Positions 17,003 to 26,845 of a stretch of 64,000 nucleotides of DNA are shown here, piece after piece. Each line of letters begins with the position of its first letter. Positions within the stretch are counted from its first letter, which is position 1. The translations under genes were made by a program, and so were the position numbers. This DNA comes from Candidatus Gastranaerophilales bacterium (GTDB lineage Bacteria; Cyanobacteriota; Vampirovibrionia; Gastranaerophilales; Gastranaerophilaceae), in contig CALVBB010000003.1 of NCBI GenBank assembly GCA_944325705.1, positions 1 through 64,000 on the forward strand, read 5' to 3'. The notes below the pieces were generated by a model. That model did no database searches, was not told the origin of the DNA, and saw only the letters and a list, made by a program, of their open reading frames with translations.

Positions 17003-17171
17003 ATGAGATTATACAATTCAAATGTATAATATAAAAGGAATTTTGAATTGTAAAGAATGCAATTAGTACCAACATCTAACTACTGCTGTAAGTAAAATGC
17101 TACCCTGAGCAGCAAAAAGGGGAAAAACCTTATAAAACCAAAACGGGAGTTTAGAAACTCCCGCTTTTTTT
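17003..17171 (+). ncRNA. Candidate small RNA of about 165 nt
   Basis: Between a near-perfect promoter and a strong terminator there is no open frame with a ribosome binding site on this strand. Local pairings are possible (tgct...agca around 17095; ctgctg region with cagca near 17110). Genes on both sides are on the minus strand, so the transcript is its own unit. I cannot assign it to 6S RNA, tmRNA or any known family by eye. Confidence 0.5.
17144..17171. terminator. Terminator of the candidate small RNA and of pepA
   Basis: CGGGAGTTT/AAACTCCCG stem, then CTTTTTTT on the plus strand. On the minus strand GTTTTGGTTTTA follows the stem, so it may also end the pepA transcript. Confidence 0.85.
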
Positions 17172-17173
17172 AA

Positions 17174-18574
17174 CTAATTATTCTTAATATAATTCAGAAG
17201 GGTTCTGACACCGGCACCGGTTGCACCTGCGATAAACTCTTTCTGAGGTTTTTCCAGAAATGCAGTTCCTGCAATATCAATATGAACCCATTTTGCCTTA
17301 TCAACAAACTCTTTCAGGAATACACCCGCAATAGAGGCGCCGCCCTGACGGGAGCCTGTATTTTTCATATCAGCAATGTCTGATTTCAGACTTGTTTTGT
17401 ATTCCTCAAACATAGGAAGCTCCCATGCCGGCTCGCCTGATTCGTTTGCAGTTTTTATAACTCTTGAAATCATTTCTTCATCATTACCCATTACGCCGGC
17501 AGCATAAGTTCCGAGTGCAACAACACAGGCGCCTGTAAGAGTTGCTATATCAATAACTTCATCCACGCCGAGTTCACAGGCGTAGCAGAGAGCATCAGCA
17601 AGTGTCAAACGGCCTTCGGCGTCAGTATTATCCACTTCAATGGTTTTACCGTTTTTAGCTCTTAAAATATCGCCCGGTTTGTATGAAGTTCCGGACGGCA
17701 TATTTTCACATGCCGCAATAATTCCGTGAACTTCCATATCAGGCTCAAGTTCCTTCAATGCTTTCATAACACCTAAGATGCAAGCTGCACCGGACATATC
17801 ATCCCGCATTGTAAGCATAGATGACGGAGGTTTAATATCAAGCCCGCCGCTGTCAAAGCAGATACCTTTACCAATAATTGCAAGTTTCTTTTTCGGATTT
17901 TTGCCTGTATATTTCATGTGGATAAATTTAGGTGGTTTAGCACTTCCCTTCCCTACTGCAAGGTATGCACCCATCCCCATTCTCTCAACAGCTTCCTTAT
18001 CGTAAACTTTAGTTTCAACCCCTTCGATGTTTGAGGCTATTTCCGCAAGTTTTTCAGGAGTTGCAAAATCAGCCGGCTCGTTTGAAAGATTCCGCGCAAA
18101 ATCAAGCGCTCTGCCGAAAATTATTCCCTCTTTTACTTCTTCTTCAGAGAATTTTGTAAACGTAATCTCCTCAACCCTCGGAGCCTTTTCGGTTTTATAC
18201 TTGTCGAAAGCATAATCCGAAATCAATGCACCGATTGCGGCAGATTTTCCGTAATCACAGTTTACGTCAAAATCAAAGCAGGCGTTCTTTGCATGAATCT
18301 GTTGGAGCTTTTTAACAGCTTTTGCAACAGCCAGACGCATTTTGTCCGCATTAAATTCTTCCTTTTTACCAAAACCTACAACCAAAATTTTATCTGCAGG
18401 AATTTTCCCGAAAGTGTGCAGAAGATAGGTGTGACCGAACTTTCCTTCAAAGCGGTCTTTTTCCACTGCATAAGTGTTAGCAAGCTCCTGCGAGGTTTTA
18501 TCGCCTTCAAACTTGTTGATAACAAGAACTTCGCAAGACTTGTCCTTTACGTCTTTTAAAACTTTAATTTCCAT
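17174..18574 (-). CDS. pepA: Leucyl aminopeptidase (M17)
   Basis: Cytosolic two-metal aminopeptidase that removes N-terminal residues from peptides. The 466-residue chain has the variable N-terminal domain (to ~165) and the catalytic domain with GKGICFDSGGLDIKP (metal-binding Lys and Asp), MRDDMSGAA and the M17 signature NTDAEGRLTLADAL. The C-terminal IADMKNTGSRQGGASIAGVF segment (20 residues) is also typical. GGAG lies near the start. A bidirectional terminator follows. It is unlinked to neighbours in function. Confidence 0.95.
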   Translation of the reverse strand: MEIKVLKDVKDKSCEVLVINKFEGDKTSQELANTYAVEKDRFEGKFGHTYLLHTFGKIPADKILVVGFGKKEEFNADKMRLAVAKAVKKLQQIHAKNACFDFDVNCDYGKSAAIGALISDYAFDKYKTEKAPRVEEITFTKFSEEEVKEGIIFGRALDFARNLSNEPADFATPEKLAEIASNIEGVETKVYDKEAVERMGMGAYLAVGKGSAKPPKFIHMKYTGKNPKKKLAIIGKGICFDSGGLDIKPPSSMLTMRDDMSGAACILGVMKALKELEPDMEVHGIIAACENMPSGTSYKPGDILRAKNGKTIEVDNTDAEGRLTLADALCYACELGVDEVIDIATLTGACVVALGTYAAGVMGNDEEMISRVIKTANESGEPAWELPMFEEYKTSLKSDIADMKNTGSRQGGASIAGVFLKEFVDKAKWVHIDIAGTAFLEKPQKEFIAGATGAGVRTLLNYIKNN

Positions 18575-18722
18575 AAATAACTCTCCTTCTCATCAGGGAT
18601 TACTGAAGGCACCGCATATAGGCACCTTTTCTGTTTCGAAAAAATTATAGCACTTTTTTTTAACTTTGTAAATTTATTTGAAGATAAAGCAAAAAAATTT
18701 TTTCACAGGACTTAACCGGAAT

Positions 18723-19760
18723 ATGCAGATTACCCCTCAATACAGAAAAACACAACACACCCCGAAAATAAATCAGCCGGCCTTTAAGGGACTTATGCGG
18801 CTGGATCCGAAAACCTATGCGCCGCTGGACAGCTGGTTTTTCAGAGATTACAATACCCTGAAAGCTGCAGCGGATGAAATTAAATACACTTTTCCTCAGG
18901 GCGCGGAAGTTCTGGATTACGCCTGCTCCAACGGGGAAGAAACAATTTCTCTGAAATCGCTGCTTCCGGATGAAAAATACAAAATCATAGGCTACGACAC
19001 AAGTGAATCCGCACTTAAACTAGCCCGCCGCGGGGTTTATACAGTATTTTCACACTGGCACGACTCGTTTCTTCTGCCGGAAGCTTATCCGAACAGAGCT
19101 GAACAACCATTAAAAACAGGATTTTACAGGATTATGGAAGAAACATTACCAGAGCCCCAAGACAGATTAATAAATAATAAAAAAAGTTATTTTAATTTAA
19201 AAAACAGGCTGCCCGGATTTATAGAAAGTTTTTTCCGGATAACACCAGATAAAAAAGATGAAATTGATATTAGACGTGGCAGCATAGGCAATCTTGATAA
19301 ATATAGAAGCCAGACTTCTAAACCTCTAGGAGCAGTATTTTTCAGAAATGCACTCTACCAGATTTGCGGAAATGATTTGAACGAAACACTTGAACAGAGA
19401 AAAATTTCAAGATTTTCTTACGATAAAAAAGCCATAATAGAAGATTTTGTTGATAAATTATATTCAAGACTTGACCGCGGCGGAATTTTTGTAATAGGCG
19501 ACCACATTAAAGACCACCTGTTTCTTGCAGACAAAATGACTCCGGATGAGGAAACAATTTACTTTAAAGACACTCCGTTCTTTAATAGGCTTGACGACAG
19601 ACACAAAAAGGTTCCCTTCATAAGACTTTTTAAAGAATCCCCTCTCAAAACCGCTCTTGAAAAAGGTAACAGGTTCACACCTGTAGGATATTCAACAACA
19701 CACCTTGTCGCGGGCGGGAAAAAGATGACAGTTCCTACAATCTGGAAAATACTTAAATGA
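18723..19760 (+). CDS. CheR-like SAM-dependent methyltransferase
   Basis: 345 aa from the ATG at 18723; a TTG at 18678 would add 15 residues. The N-terminus carries a short INQPAFKGLM stretch, a type of motif seen in other proteins here. The core matches CheR-type methyltransferases: SWFFRDYNTL, the SAM loop VLDYACSNGEETISLKSLL, GYDTSESALKLARRGVY, and FFRNALYQICG in place of the CheR I-F-C-R-N-V-L motif. The CheR N-terminal all-helical domain is missing and no chemotaxis gene is nearby, so the target need not be a chemoreceptor. Confidence 0.7.
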   Translation: MQITPQYRKTQHTPKINQPAFKGLMRLDPKTYAPLDSWFFRDYNTLKAAADEIKYTFPQGAEVLDYACSNGEETISLKSLLPDEKYKIIGYDTSESALKLARRGVYTVFSHWHDSFLLPEAYPNRAEQPLKTGFYRIMEETLPEPQDRLINNKKSYFNLKNRLPGFIESFFRITPDKKDEIDIRRGSIGNLDKYRSQTSKPLGAVFFRNALYQICGNDLNETLEQRKISRFSYDKKAIIEDFVDKLYSRLDRGGIFVIGDHIKDHLFLADKMTPDEETIYFKDTPFFNRLDDRHKKVPFIRLFKESPLKTALEKGNRFTPVGYSTTHLVAGGKKMTVPTIWKILK

Positions 19761-20005
19761 AAGATGATACAACGTTAGGTCACTGAGATGATAAGTTAAC
19801 AACAAAGTTATACTTATTAAATTTCACTACTATACAAAATGAATTTCTTATGATATTATATAAACAGATGTAGTAGTTAAATATTTTTTGGATATATATG
19901 CAATGACAAAGCTTTAAATTAAAATAACAAGTTCAGCCCGATAGGATATATGTATCGGGAATTGCATGTATTATAAAAAATAGAAAAGGATAAGGTAAAG
20001 ACTTA

Positions 20006-21526
20006 ATGGAATTTTTGTTAATTCTTGCGGTTATTGCAGTAATAGCCTTAATCGCAGTGCTGATTATCCAGCAAAACAAAATGAAGTCTGTTCTGCAAAG
20101 CACGCAGAAAGACAAAATTGCGCTTGAAGAAAAAGAAAAAATTCTTTTTAAAGAAGCTAAAATTAAAGCAATCGAAGAACTTCAGGATGACAGAGAAAAA
20201 CTTAACGAAGAAGAAAGAGAAAGACGTCAGGAGCTTGCAAGATTAGAAGCAAAATTAAACAAACGCGAAGATATGCTTGAAGATAAAATTCAGGAATATA
20301 CAGAAAAAGACTTGCAGGCGCAAAGAAAAATTGATGAATTATTAGAAAAAGAAGATTATCTTGCCGAGATAGTCCAGAAACAAACCTCTGAACTTGAACG
20401 GATTGCAGGTATGACTGCAGAAGAAGCAAAAAATATGCTTCTTGAACAGTTAAAACACGACCTGGCTCAGGAGCAGATGACTTTAATTCGCGAAAACGAA
20501 GCAAAAATAAAAGAAACCTCACTAGAAAAAGCCAAAGAAATTCTCTCAACAACAATGCAAAGATGTATGATAGAACAGGTTGTTGAAACAACAGTTTCAG
20601 TTGTTGCACTTCCGAACGACGAGATGAAGGGCCGCATTATAGGACGTGAAGGACGCAACATCCGCGCCCTTGAAACCCTTACAGGCGTTGACTTAATCAT
20701 TGATGATACTCCGGAAGCCGTTGTATTATCAAGTTTTGACCCTGTTCGCCGCGAAGTTGCAAAACTTGCACTCGAAAAACTTATAGTAGACGGACGTATT
20801 CACCCTGTACGTATTGAAGAAATGGTTGAAAAGGCAAACGAAGAAATCGAAAAGAAAATCTGGTCAGAAGGTGAAAATGCAGCACTTGATATGGGTGTTA
20901 TGGGATTAAACAAAGAATTAATAAAAACCCTCGGACGCCTCTATTACAGGACAAGCTACGGTCAGAATGTCCTGAAACACTCGCTTGAAGTAGGGCACAT
21001 TGCAGGAATGCTTGCAGCTGAACTCGGTGCTAACGTAGCGGTGGCAAAAAGAGCCGGCCTACTCCACGACATAGGCAAAGCCGTTGATCAAACACAGGAA
21101 GGAACTCATATTCAATTAGGTGTGGAACTTGCTGCGCGTTACGGCGAGAAACCTGAGGTTATACACGCAATTGAAGCACACCACGATGACGTTGTTGCCA
21201 ATACTATTGAAGCGGTTCTTGTTAAAGTTGCAGACGCAATTTCCGCTGGCAGACCGGGAGCAAGACGCGATACATTAGAAATTTACATAAAACGTCTGCA
21301 AAAAATTGAAGAAATAGTTAACAGCTACAGTGGAATTAAACAATCTTTTGCAGTTCAGGCAGGACGCGAGGTTAGAATTATAGTTCAGGCAGAAATGTTT
21401 GATGATTTAGCTTCCCAAAGACTTGCCAGAGATGTTGCAAAGAGAATCGAGGATGAACTGGATTATCCCGGACAAATCAGAGTAACAGTTGTCCGCGAAT
21501 TTAGAACAACAGAAATAGCTAAATAG
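20006..21526 (+). CDS. rny: Ribonuclease Y
   Basis: Membrane-anchored endoribonuclease that starts mRNA decay. The 506-residue chain has an N-terminal membrane helix (1-22), a long charged coiled coil (about 25-180), a KH domain ([17 protein letters not shown]) and an HD domain with [21 protein letters not shown] and the HHDD pair. Length and order match the family exactly. AAGGTAAAG is near the ATG. ymdB and a PHP phosphoesterase follow on the same strand; rny-ymdB linkage is well known in Firmicutes. Confidence 0.95.
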   Translation: MEFLLILAVIAVIALIAVLIIQQNKMKSVLQSTQKDKIALEEKEKILFKEAKIKAIEELQDDREKLNEEERERRQELARLEAKLNKREDMLEDKIQEYTEKDLQAQRKIDELLEKEDYLAEIVQKQTSELERIAGMTAEEAKNMLLEQLKHDLAQEQMTLIRENEAKIKETSLEKAKEILSTTMQRCMIEQVVETTVSVVALPNDEMKGRIIGREGRNIRALETLTGVDLIIDDTPEAVVLSSFDPVRREVAKLALEKLIVDGRIHPVRIEEMVEKANEEIEKKIWSEGENAALDMGVMGLNKELIKTLGRLYYRTSYGQNVLKHSLEVGHIAGMLAAELGANVAVAKRAGLLHDIGKAVDQTQEGTHIQLGVELAARYGEKPEVIHAIEAHHDDVVANTIEAVLVKVADAISAGRPGARRDTLEIYIKRLQKIEEIVNSYSGIKQSFAVQAGREVRIIVQAEMFDDLASQRLARDVAKRIEDELDYPGQIRVTVVREFRTTEIAK

Positions 21527-21600
21527 TTGAAAGGTTGAAGGGTGGAAAGGTTTAAAAATAATCCGTTCAACCCTTCAGCCATTAAACCGCTCTACCAACA
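21524..21600. repeat. Dispersed GTTGAAGG-type repeat between rny and ymdB
   Basis: Begins agttgaaaggttgaagggtgg and ends ttcaacccttcagcc; the two ends are inverted copies, so the spacer can fold. Related sequence occurs inside ymdB, inside ispA and before accC. Confidence 0.55.
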
Positions 21601-21614
21601 ACAAGGTGAATTAT

Positions 21615-22490
21615 ATGGGTGATGAAACAATAAAAATTTTATTTTTCGGGGATCTGGTCGGCAAACCGGGAAGATATGCCGTGAGAGATTTTTTGAACGG
21701 AGAATTCTTTTCTGCCCGCGAGCATACCGGCCTCTCATCTTTTCAACCATTAAACCCTTCATCACTTCAACAAACCTTTGTAATTGCCAATGTGGAAAAT
21801 GCCTCCCATGGTTTCGGGCTTACGGAAAAGAATTACAACGACATCTCAGATTACGGCGTTGATTGTATGACCTCCGGTAATCATATCTGGGATAAGAAAG
21901 ATATTTTCAGCTACATCGATAATGCACCCAAATTACTGCGTCCTATAAATTATCCCAAAGGCACACCGGGCAAAGGTTCCGGGATTTTTGAAACTGCCGG
22001 AGGAATTAAAATCGGGATAATCAGTGTTCTCGGGCGGGTTTTTATGAACCTTGTGGATCCACAATGGGAAATTGTCAAAGAAGAGATTGAAAAACTTAAA
22101 AAAATTACCCCAATAGTTGTAATTGATTTTCACGCAGAAGCAACTGCAGAGAAGATTTGTTTTGCAAAATACTGTTCAGAACTCGGAGTAAGTGCATTTT
22201 TCGGAACACATACACATGTTCAGACAGCTGATGAAAGTATTATTAACCATACGGGGTATATAACTGACGCCGGATTTTGCGGCACTAAAGACGGGGTTAT
22301 CGGAATGGAATATAAAACCTCGCTCAACAGATTTTTAACAGGTATACCTGAACGTTATGAGGTGGCAGACAGCGAGGCTGTACAGATTAATGCCGTAGAA
22401 GTCGAAGTGGATATTAAAACAGGCTATGCTGTTGCCATAAAAAGAATTTTTTGTTGTAGAAATAATAAAGAAGAGGAAGAAAGTCAATGA
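21615..22490 (+). CDS. ymdB: YmdB-like metallophosphodiesterase
   Basis: Family members hydrolyse 2',3'-cyclic nucleotides or related phosphodiesters and act with RNase Y. 291 aa from the ATG at 21615 (AAGGTG 6 bp upstream; a GTG at 21606 overlaps that site). Metal-site motifs: FFGDLVGKPGR, NVENASHGFG, TSGNHIWDKK, DFHAEATAEK and FGTHTHVQTAD. Residues ~36-52 (EHTGLSSFQPLNPSSLQ) are longer than expected and look like translated repeat DNA. The stop overlaps the next start by 4 bp. Confidence 0.9.
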   Translation: MGDETIKILFFGDLVGKPGRYAVRDFLNGEFFSAREHTGLSSFQPLNPSSLQQTFVIANVENASHGFGLTEKNYNDISDYGVDCMTSGNHIWDKKDIFSYIDNAPKLLRPINYPKGTPGKGSGIFETAGGIKIGIISVLGRVFMNLVDPQWEIVKEEIEKLKKITPIVVIDFHAEATAEKICFAKYCSELGVSAFFGTHTHVQTADESIINHTGYITDAGFCGTKDGVIGMEYKTSLNRFLTGIPERYEVADSEAVQINAVEVEVDIKTGYAVAIKRIFCCRNNKEEEESQ

Positions 22491-23341
22491 AAACGGATTT
22501 GCACATTCACACCTACTATTCTGATGGTGTGTTTTCGCCCGAAAAAATAGTTGATACAGCAATTGATGTCGGGCTGGAAGTTATTGCACTGACGGATCAT
22601 GATAATGTTTTATCATACAGGGTTGCAAAAGATTATTTAAAAAAAGAAGGCAAGGAAGATAAACTTGAAATAATTCAGGGCGTCGAAATAAATACTTTAT
22701 ATAAAAATTATGAAGTTCATATTCTCGGTTATTTTATGAACACGGAAAACAGCGACTTCCAAAATCTATTAAAAATCCAGCAGCAGGCAAGGGTAAAACA
22801 AACAAAAGAAATAATAGAACTTCTGGCAAAAAAAGAAGGAATAAAAATAAAATATGAAGATATTCTAAAACAGGTTGCCGAAGGCGGCAGCATCGGCCGT
22901 CCGCATATTGCCAAAGCAATCACAAATGCAGGCGGAACAAACAGTGTTATGGAAGCTTACGCAAAATATATCCATGATGATTCTCCAGTATATATTCCGA
23001 GAAAAACAGTTTCTCCGCAGGATGCTGTTGAAATTATCTATGACGCCGGTGGTGTTCCGGTAATTGCACACCCACATGATCTTGATATTGCCGAAAGTCT
23101 TATTAAAGAGCTGATGACTTATGGCCTGCGCGGAATTGAAGCATATCATAGAAAACATTCTCCTGCATGCGTTGAATATTTTTCATCAATGGCTGAAGAA
23201 CTAGGGCTTATAGTAACCGGAGGTTCAGATTTCCATGCTCCGAATATCATGAACGGACAAATTATTCTCGGCAAAAACTTTGTTCCAGAATGGATTTACG
23301 ACAAACTCATTCAGGAAAAGAAACAAATCGATATGGCGTGA
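22487..23341 (+). CDS. PHP-domain phosphoesterase, TrpH/YciV type
   Basis: 284 aa. Motifs: DLHIHTYYSDGVFSP, ALTDHDNV, IQGVEINT, GRPHIAKAI, VIAHPHD and GGSDFHA. This is the arrangement of the enzymes that hydrolyse 3',5'-nucleoside bisphosphates or trim 5' ends of short RNA (RNase AM). Its 4-bp overlap with ymdB and closeness to rny suggest a role in RNA or nucleotide turnover. It is distinct from the PHP protein at 811, which has the HisK pattern. The exact substrate is not provable from sequence. Confidence 0.85.
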   Translation: MKTDLHIHTYYSDGVFSPEKIVDTAIDVGLEVIALTDHDNVLSYRVAKDYLKKEGKEDKLEIIQGVEINTLYKNYEVHILGYFMNTENSDFQNLLKIQQQARVKQTKEIIELLAKKEGIKIKYEDILKQVAEGGSIGRPHIAKAITNAGGTNSVMEAYAKYIHDDSPVYIPRKTVSPQDAVEIIYDAGGVPVIAHPHDLDIAESLIKELMTYGLRGIEAYHRKHSPACVEYFSSMAEELGLIVTGGSDFHAPNIMNGQIILGKNFVPEWIYDKLIQEKKQIDMA

Positions 23342-23348
23342 GGATTGT

Positions 23349-23981
23349 ATGAAAAAGTTTGTCTGGAAAGCTGAATACTCTATAACTTTACTTGCGGTAT
23401 TTGCATTATTTTTAATGTTTGTACCGCTATCATTCGGCTCGACTGTTCAGGCAAAATTTATTACCAAATGGGATGACTGCTTTTCAAAACTGTCTTATAC
23501 AAAAGAGGTTATAAGTAAACACGAACAGGAAGATATTTTAAAAAGTTTCAAAAGAGCCAAAACGCCAGATGAGAGAGAAAATTTAATTCTGGAACTGACA
23601 AAGCCTTACTACCGGCTGAATGATACTAAATTTCCCAAACACTACAAAATACGGTTTATGAATAAAATGGAAGTTCCAAAAACAAGTCTTTATTACTTTA
23701 CAGATTTGTATTACGGAGAAAACAATATAATCGTTGGGCTTAAAGATATTTCTGAAGATAAATCTACAAAACCTATGTTTTTAATGATGTTTGATATGAA
23801 CGGGAAAATACCGCCGAACACATGGGGCAAAGATATTTTTGGAGCACAGATTTACGAGGATAAAGTAGAAGCTTTCGGAGAAAATTTGACACTCCAGGAA
23901 CTTCAAACCGACTGTTCAAAAACCGGTACCGGCGTAAACTGTTCTTATTACTATCAAATCGGAGGAGAATTTGATGACTAA
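23349..23981 (+). CDS. Pilin-like protein without a prepilin signal, copy F
   Basis: 210 aa from the ATG behind GAGGA. The N-terminus is MKKFVWKAEYSITLLAVFAL and a hydrophobic helix to about residue 28, so it has an ordinary signal peptide or anchor and lacks F-T-L-A-E-V. Yet the C-terminal half carries MMFDMNGKIPPNTWGKDIFG, matching MVFDVNGNKLPNQFGRDVYG of prepilin A, and a cysteine pair (SKTGTGVNC). So the globular domain of the prepilins appears on a different export signal. The last 8 bp overlap the next gene. It may be a secreted partner or regulator of the pilins. Confidence 0.7.
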   Translation: MKKFVWKAEYSITLLAVFALFLMFVPLSFGSTVQAKFITKWDDCFSKLSYTKEVISKHEQEDILKSFKRAKTPDERENLILELTKPYYRLNDTKFPKHYKIRFMNKMEVPKTSLYYFTDLYYGENNIIVGLKDISEDKSTKPMFLMMFDMNGKIPPNTWGKDIFGAQIYEDKVEAFGENLTLQELQTDCSKTGTGVNCSYYYQIGGEFDD

Positions 23982-24585
23982 AAAACGGATTTGCGTATTT
24001 TGCTCATCTTGCAATTATCTTGACAAAAGCTATTATGAAGCAGCAGAAGAATTCGGCAGGCTGATTGCTAAAAATGGTTTTGATATGGTATACGGCGGAA
24101 GTTCTCTCGGGATGATGTGGGCATGTGCTAATATGGTAAAACAAAACGGCGGAAACATTTACGGTGTTATGCCGCAGAAACTTCACGATATGGGTGTTTA
24201 CACAGATGAATGCGTAAATCTTACAATTACACCCTGCATGCGTACCAGAAAAGCTAAAATGGATGAACTTTCCGATTGTGTTGTTGCACTTGCAGGCGGG
24301 TTTGGCACACTTGAGGAACTTTCTGAAATGATTGTTCAAAAACAGCTAGGTTATAATAACAAACCCGTTGTACTCTTAAACACAAACGGATTTTACGACA
24401 AACTAATTGAATTTTTTAATCATATCATTACCGAAAACTTTGCAAACGAATGTGCCTCAAATTTATATTATATTGCACAAACGCCAGCAAAAGCTGTAGA
24501 TTACTTTTTGAATTATGACTACTCTGCGCCTTCTGTATCAAAAGAAGAAATCTACGCAAGAAAGCATCCGCATTGCCGCAGGTAG
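23974..24585 (+). CDS. LOG-family nucleotide phosphoribohydrolase
   Basis: 203 aa; the ATG is behind GGAGGA. The LOG signature is clear: MVYGGSSLGMMWACAN, then CMRTRKAKMDELSD and GGFGTLEELSEM. These enzymes release the base from nucleoside 5'-monophosphates (the plant versions activate cytokinins); in most bacteria they are thought to act on AMP or modified nucleotides. It overlaps the previous gene by 8 bp and so is probably co-transcribed with it. No direct functional link is apparent. Confidence 0.85.
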   Translation: MTKKRICVFCSSCNYLDKSYYEAAEEFGRLIAKNGFDMVYGGSSLGMMWACANMVKQNGGNIYGVMPQKLHDMGVYTDECVNLTITPCMRTRKAKMDELSDCVVALAGGFGTLEELSEMIVQKQLGYNNKPVVLLNTNGFYDKLIEFFNHIITENFANECASNLYYIAQTPAKAVDYFLNYDYSAPSVSKEEIYARKHPHCRR

Positions 24586-24732
24586 AAAATAAAATGAATA
24601 AAGAGAGCGTTCAAGAAATCCATGAACTGCCCTCTATTCATTAAAAATCGTCTATAAAGTATGTGTCCGTGAGTAGGCCTAGGCTTATCCAAAGCCATGC
24701 TCTATAAGCATGACTTATTTCCCGCCACCTCT

Positions 24733-25266
24733 TTAATATTTAAGCATAGAAACAATCCTGCAATTTTCGCTGTTTAATTTTTCTCTGCCTTTTAAATCCT
24801 CAAGTTCAATTAAGAAAGCTATTCCGACTAAGTTAGCCCCTGTTTTTTTAACGAGCTTGCAGGCAGCTTCAGCGGTTCCGCCGGTTGCAAGAAGATCATC
24901 CACGATTAAAACGTTAGCCCCCTGCGGGAATGCGTCTTTGTGAACTTCAATTTTATCGGTACCGTATTCTAGCTCGTATTCCTGAGAATAGGTTTCTGCA
25001 GGAAGTTTATTCGGCTTTCTGATTGGAACAAATCCTGCGTCCATCTTATACGCCATAGGCATCCCGAAAATAAAACCGCGGCTTTCAATACCTGCTATAT
25101 AATCAATTTTCACATCCTTAAACTGCTCGCACAGATAATCAATCATAACTTTCAAAGTTTCAGCGTCTTTGAGAGCTGTCGTAATATCACGGAATATTAT
25201 TCCCGGTTTTGGGAAATCTGTCACTGCCCTGATTTTATTCTTCACATCCAAAATAGTTTCTGTCAT
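24733..25266 (-). CDS. apt: Adenine phosphoribosyltransferase
   Basis: Salvages adenine to AMP with PRPP. At 177 aa it has normal length. It shows FPKPGIIFRDITTAL near the N-terminus, GIESRGFIFG, FVPIRKPNKLPAETYSQEYE (20 residues) and the PRPP-binding loop VLIVDDLLATGGTAEA. Its start overlaps by 1 bp the stop of the upstream glycosyltransferase gene, so the two are likely co-translated. No regulatory site is visible. Confidence 0.95.
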   Translation of the reverse strand: MTETILDVKNKIRAVTDFPKPGIIFRDITTALKDAETLKVMIDYLCEQFKDVKIDYIAGIESRGFIFGMPMAYKMDAGFVPIRKPNKLPAETYSQEYELEYGTDKIEVHKDAFPQGANVLIVDDLLATGGTAEAACKLVKKTGANLVGIAFLIELEDLKGREKLNSENCRIVSMLKY

Positions 25267-26711
25267 TATTTTTCTCCTTTATCAACAATTTTTTGTATAA
25301 TTCTTTCCGTATACTCTTTTGTATATTGTTTTGTTTTTTCAAGCTCGTTTTTTATAAAAGCCTTAATACTGGCCTCTTCTTCCATAACAAGTCCGTGCGC
25401 TGTTTTACCCCAGTTCATATCCTTTTTCATAAAAAGGATTTTAAAACAGATGAAAAGTACGAGCGGGAACCATATTATAAAAAGATAAATGGAGGTTTCA
25501 AGCGCCTCAAACATTGCATCCGGACGCGGCATGTAATCGTAGCGTCTTAGAGCATATCTTGCTGCAAGGAAAAATCCAACGCCAATTGCAATACCAATAA
25601 TTATAGAAGAATACAGCATGTGTGGAGAAGCATCTTTTGCAAGGATTTTGAAGGCTCTGATTACAATTTCCAGCAAAAACCACAGCGGCATAATAAACTC
25701 TGAAATATACGCCATCATATCAATTCTTGCCCTGAGCGACATTTTCTTGGAAGTTAAGGCTGCACCGGAATACTCAAGATAACGCCTGATTGTACCTTCC
25801 AGCCATCTTCTGCGCTGTCTGTACAATGGCCCGAGATAGGCAATGCCTTCCTCATACACCACAGCATCAATACAATAACGAACATCCCAGCCTTTTATAT
25901 GAAGCCTCGTTGACATATCAAGGTCATCAACAATAGTATAATTATTCCAACCGCCAATATCATTAATGGCTTCACGCTTTATAAGTTCGCCGTTGCCTCG
26001 GAGTTCAACCGCCCCTTTAACAGAATCACGGCTTACCTGAAAATACGTATCCATTGTGTATTCGTTGTTCTGACAGCGGGTAAGAAAATTCTGGTTCTTG
26101 TTTCTGATAACTTTTCTTGCCTGCACAGCCCCGACATCTTTCGGCTCTAATTCCGGCACTAATTTTGACAGGAAATCCGGCTCAACTGTTGCGTCCGCGT
26201 CAAATACAAGTACAGCGTCCCCTCTTGCCATTTGAAACGCATCATTCAATACAGCGGATTTCCCCGGGAAAGCGCCCTCCTGACGTATCAAAACTTTTAC
26301 CTTTTCATACTTTCTTTCAAGATCTTTTATAACAGAGGCTGTATTATCAGTACTGCGGTCGTCAATTACAATAACTTCAAAGTTTTCATAATCCATACCA
26401 AGAATATTTTCAACGGTTGATGCGATAACACTTTCCTCGTTATGCGCAGGAATAAGAACACTCACAAAAGGTTTGTAACCTTCATTTATCACCTGCGGGT
26501 ATTTCTTAAGAATACGTTTTTTAAGTGTATATGCAAGGTTTGTAACAAGAGCGTATATTGTCATACACAGACATAAAAACGCAAGCCCCCAGACTGTATT
26601 AAAGTAACTTTGGAAAATATAAACGAACACACCGAGTCCGAAAATAATCGTAAATAAAATTACTCTTTCCTTCATTGCTAAAAAATTAAATCCCTTTAAA
26701 ATCTTCTTCAT
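25266..26711 (-). CDS. Processive family-2 glycosyltransferase, membrane-bound
   Basis: 481 aa. Two N-terminal membrane helices (about 18-60) are followed by a GT-A domain with VSVLIPAHNEESVI, DDRSTDNT, FDADATVEPDF, TIVDDLDMSTRL and QRRRW, the set used by processive enzymes such as the poly-GlcNAc synthase PgaC/IcaA, cellulose synthase and hyaluronan synthase. Further membrane helices lie at about 335-425, then a long charged cytoplasmic tail rich in K and E. No partner export genes are near, so the polymer made is unknown. It is the first gene of an operon with apt. Confidence 0.85.
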   Translation of the reverse strand: MKKILKGFNFLAMKERVILFTIIFGLGVFVYIFQSYFNTVWGLAFLCLCMTIYALVTNLAYTLKKRILKKYPQVINEGYKPFVSVLIPAHNEESVIASTVENILGMDYENFEVIVIDDRSTDNTASVIKDLERKYEKVKVLIRQEGAFPGKSAVLNDAFQMARGDAVLVFDADATVEPDFLSKLVPELEPKDVGAVQARKVIRNKNQNFLTRCQNNEYTMDTYFQVSRDSVKGAVELRGNGELIKREAINDIGGWNNYTIVDDLDMSTRLHIKGWDVRYCIDAVVYEEGIAYLGPLYRQRRRWLEGTIRRYLEYSGAALTSKKMSLRARIDMMAYISEFIMPLWFLLEIVIRAFKILAKDASPHMLYSSIIIGIAIGVGFFLAARYALRRYDYMPRPDAMFEALETSIYLFIIWFPLVLFICFKILFMKKDMNWGKTAHGLVMEEEASIKAFIKNELEKTKQYTKEYTERIIQKIVDKGEK

Positions 26712-26845
26712 TATATATTGTACCAGAAACTAACAAAAAAAGTAAGAGATATAACAATTCATTACGTTTCAGCCTCAAAAATCAGCCTAAATACACTAAA
26801 CAGATGTTTTTTCGGGTTAAAAAGTGTTAAAATTCATTAAAGGAC

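Noticed and set aside
17003-17171. 6S RNA or tmRNA
   Set aside because: I could not find the long central-bubble hairpin or a tRNA-like end; left as an unassigned candidate RNA.
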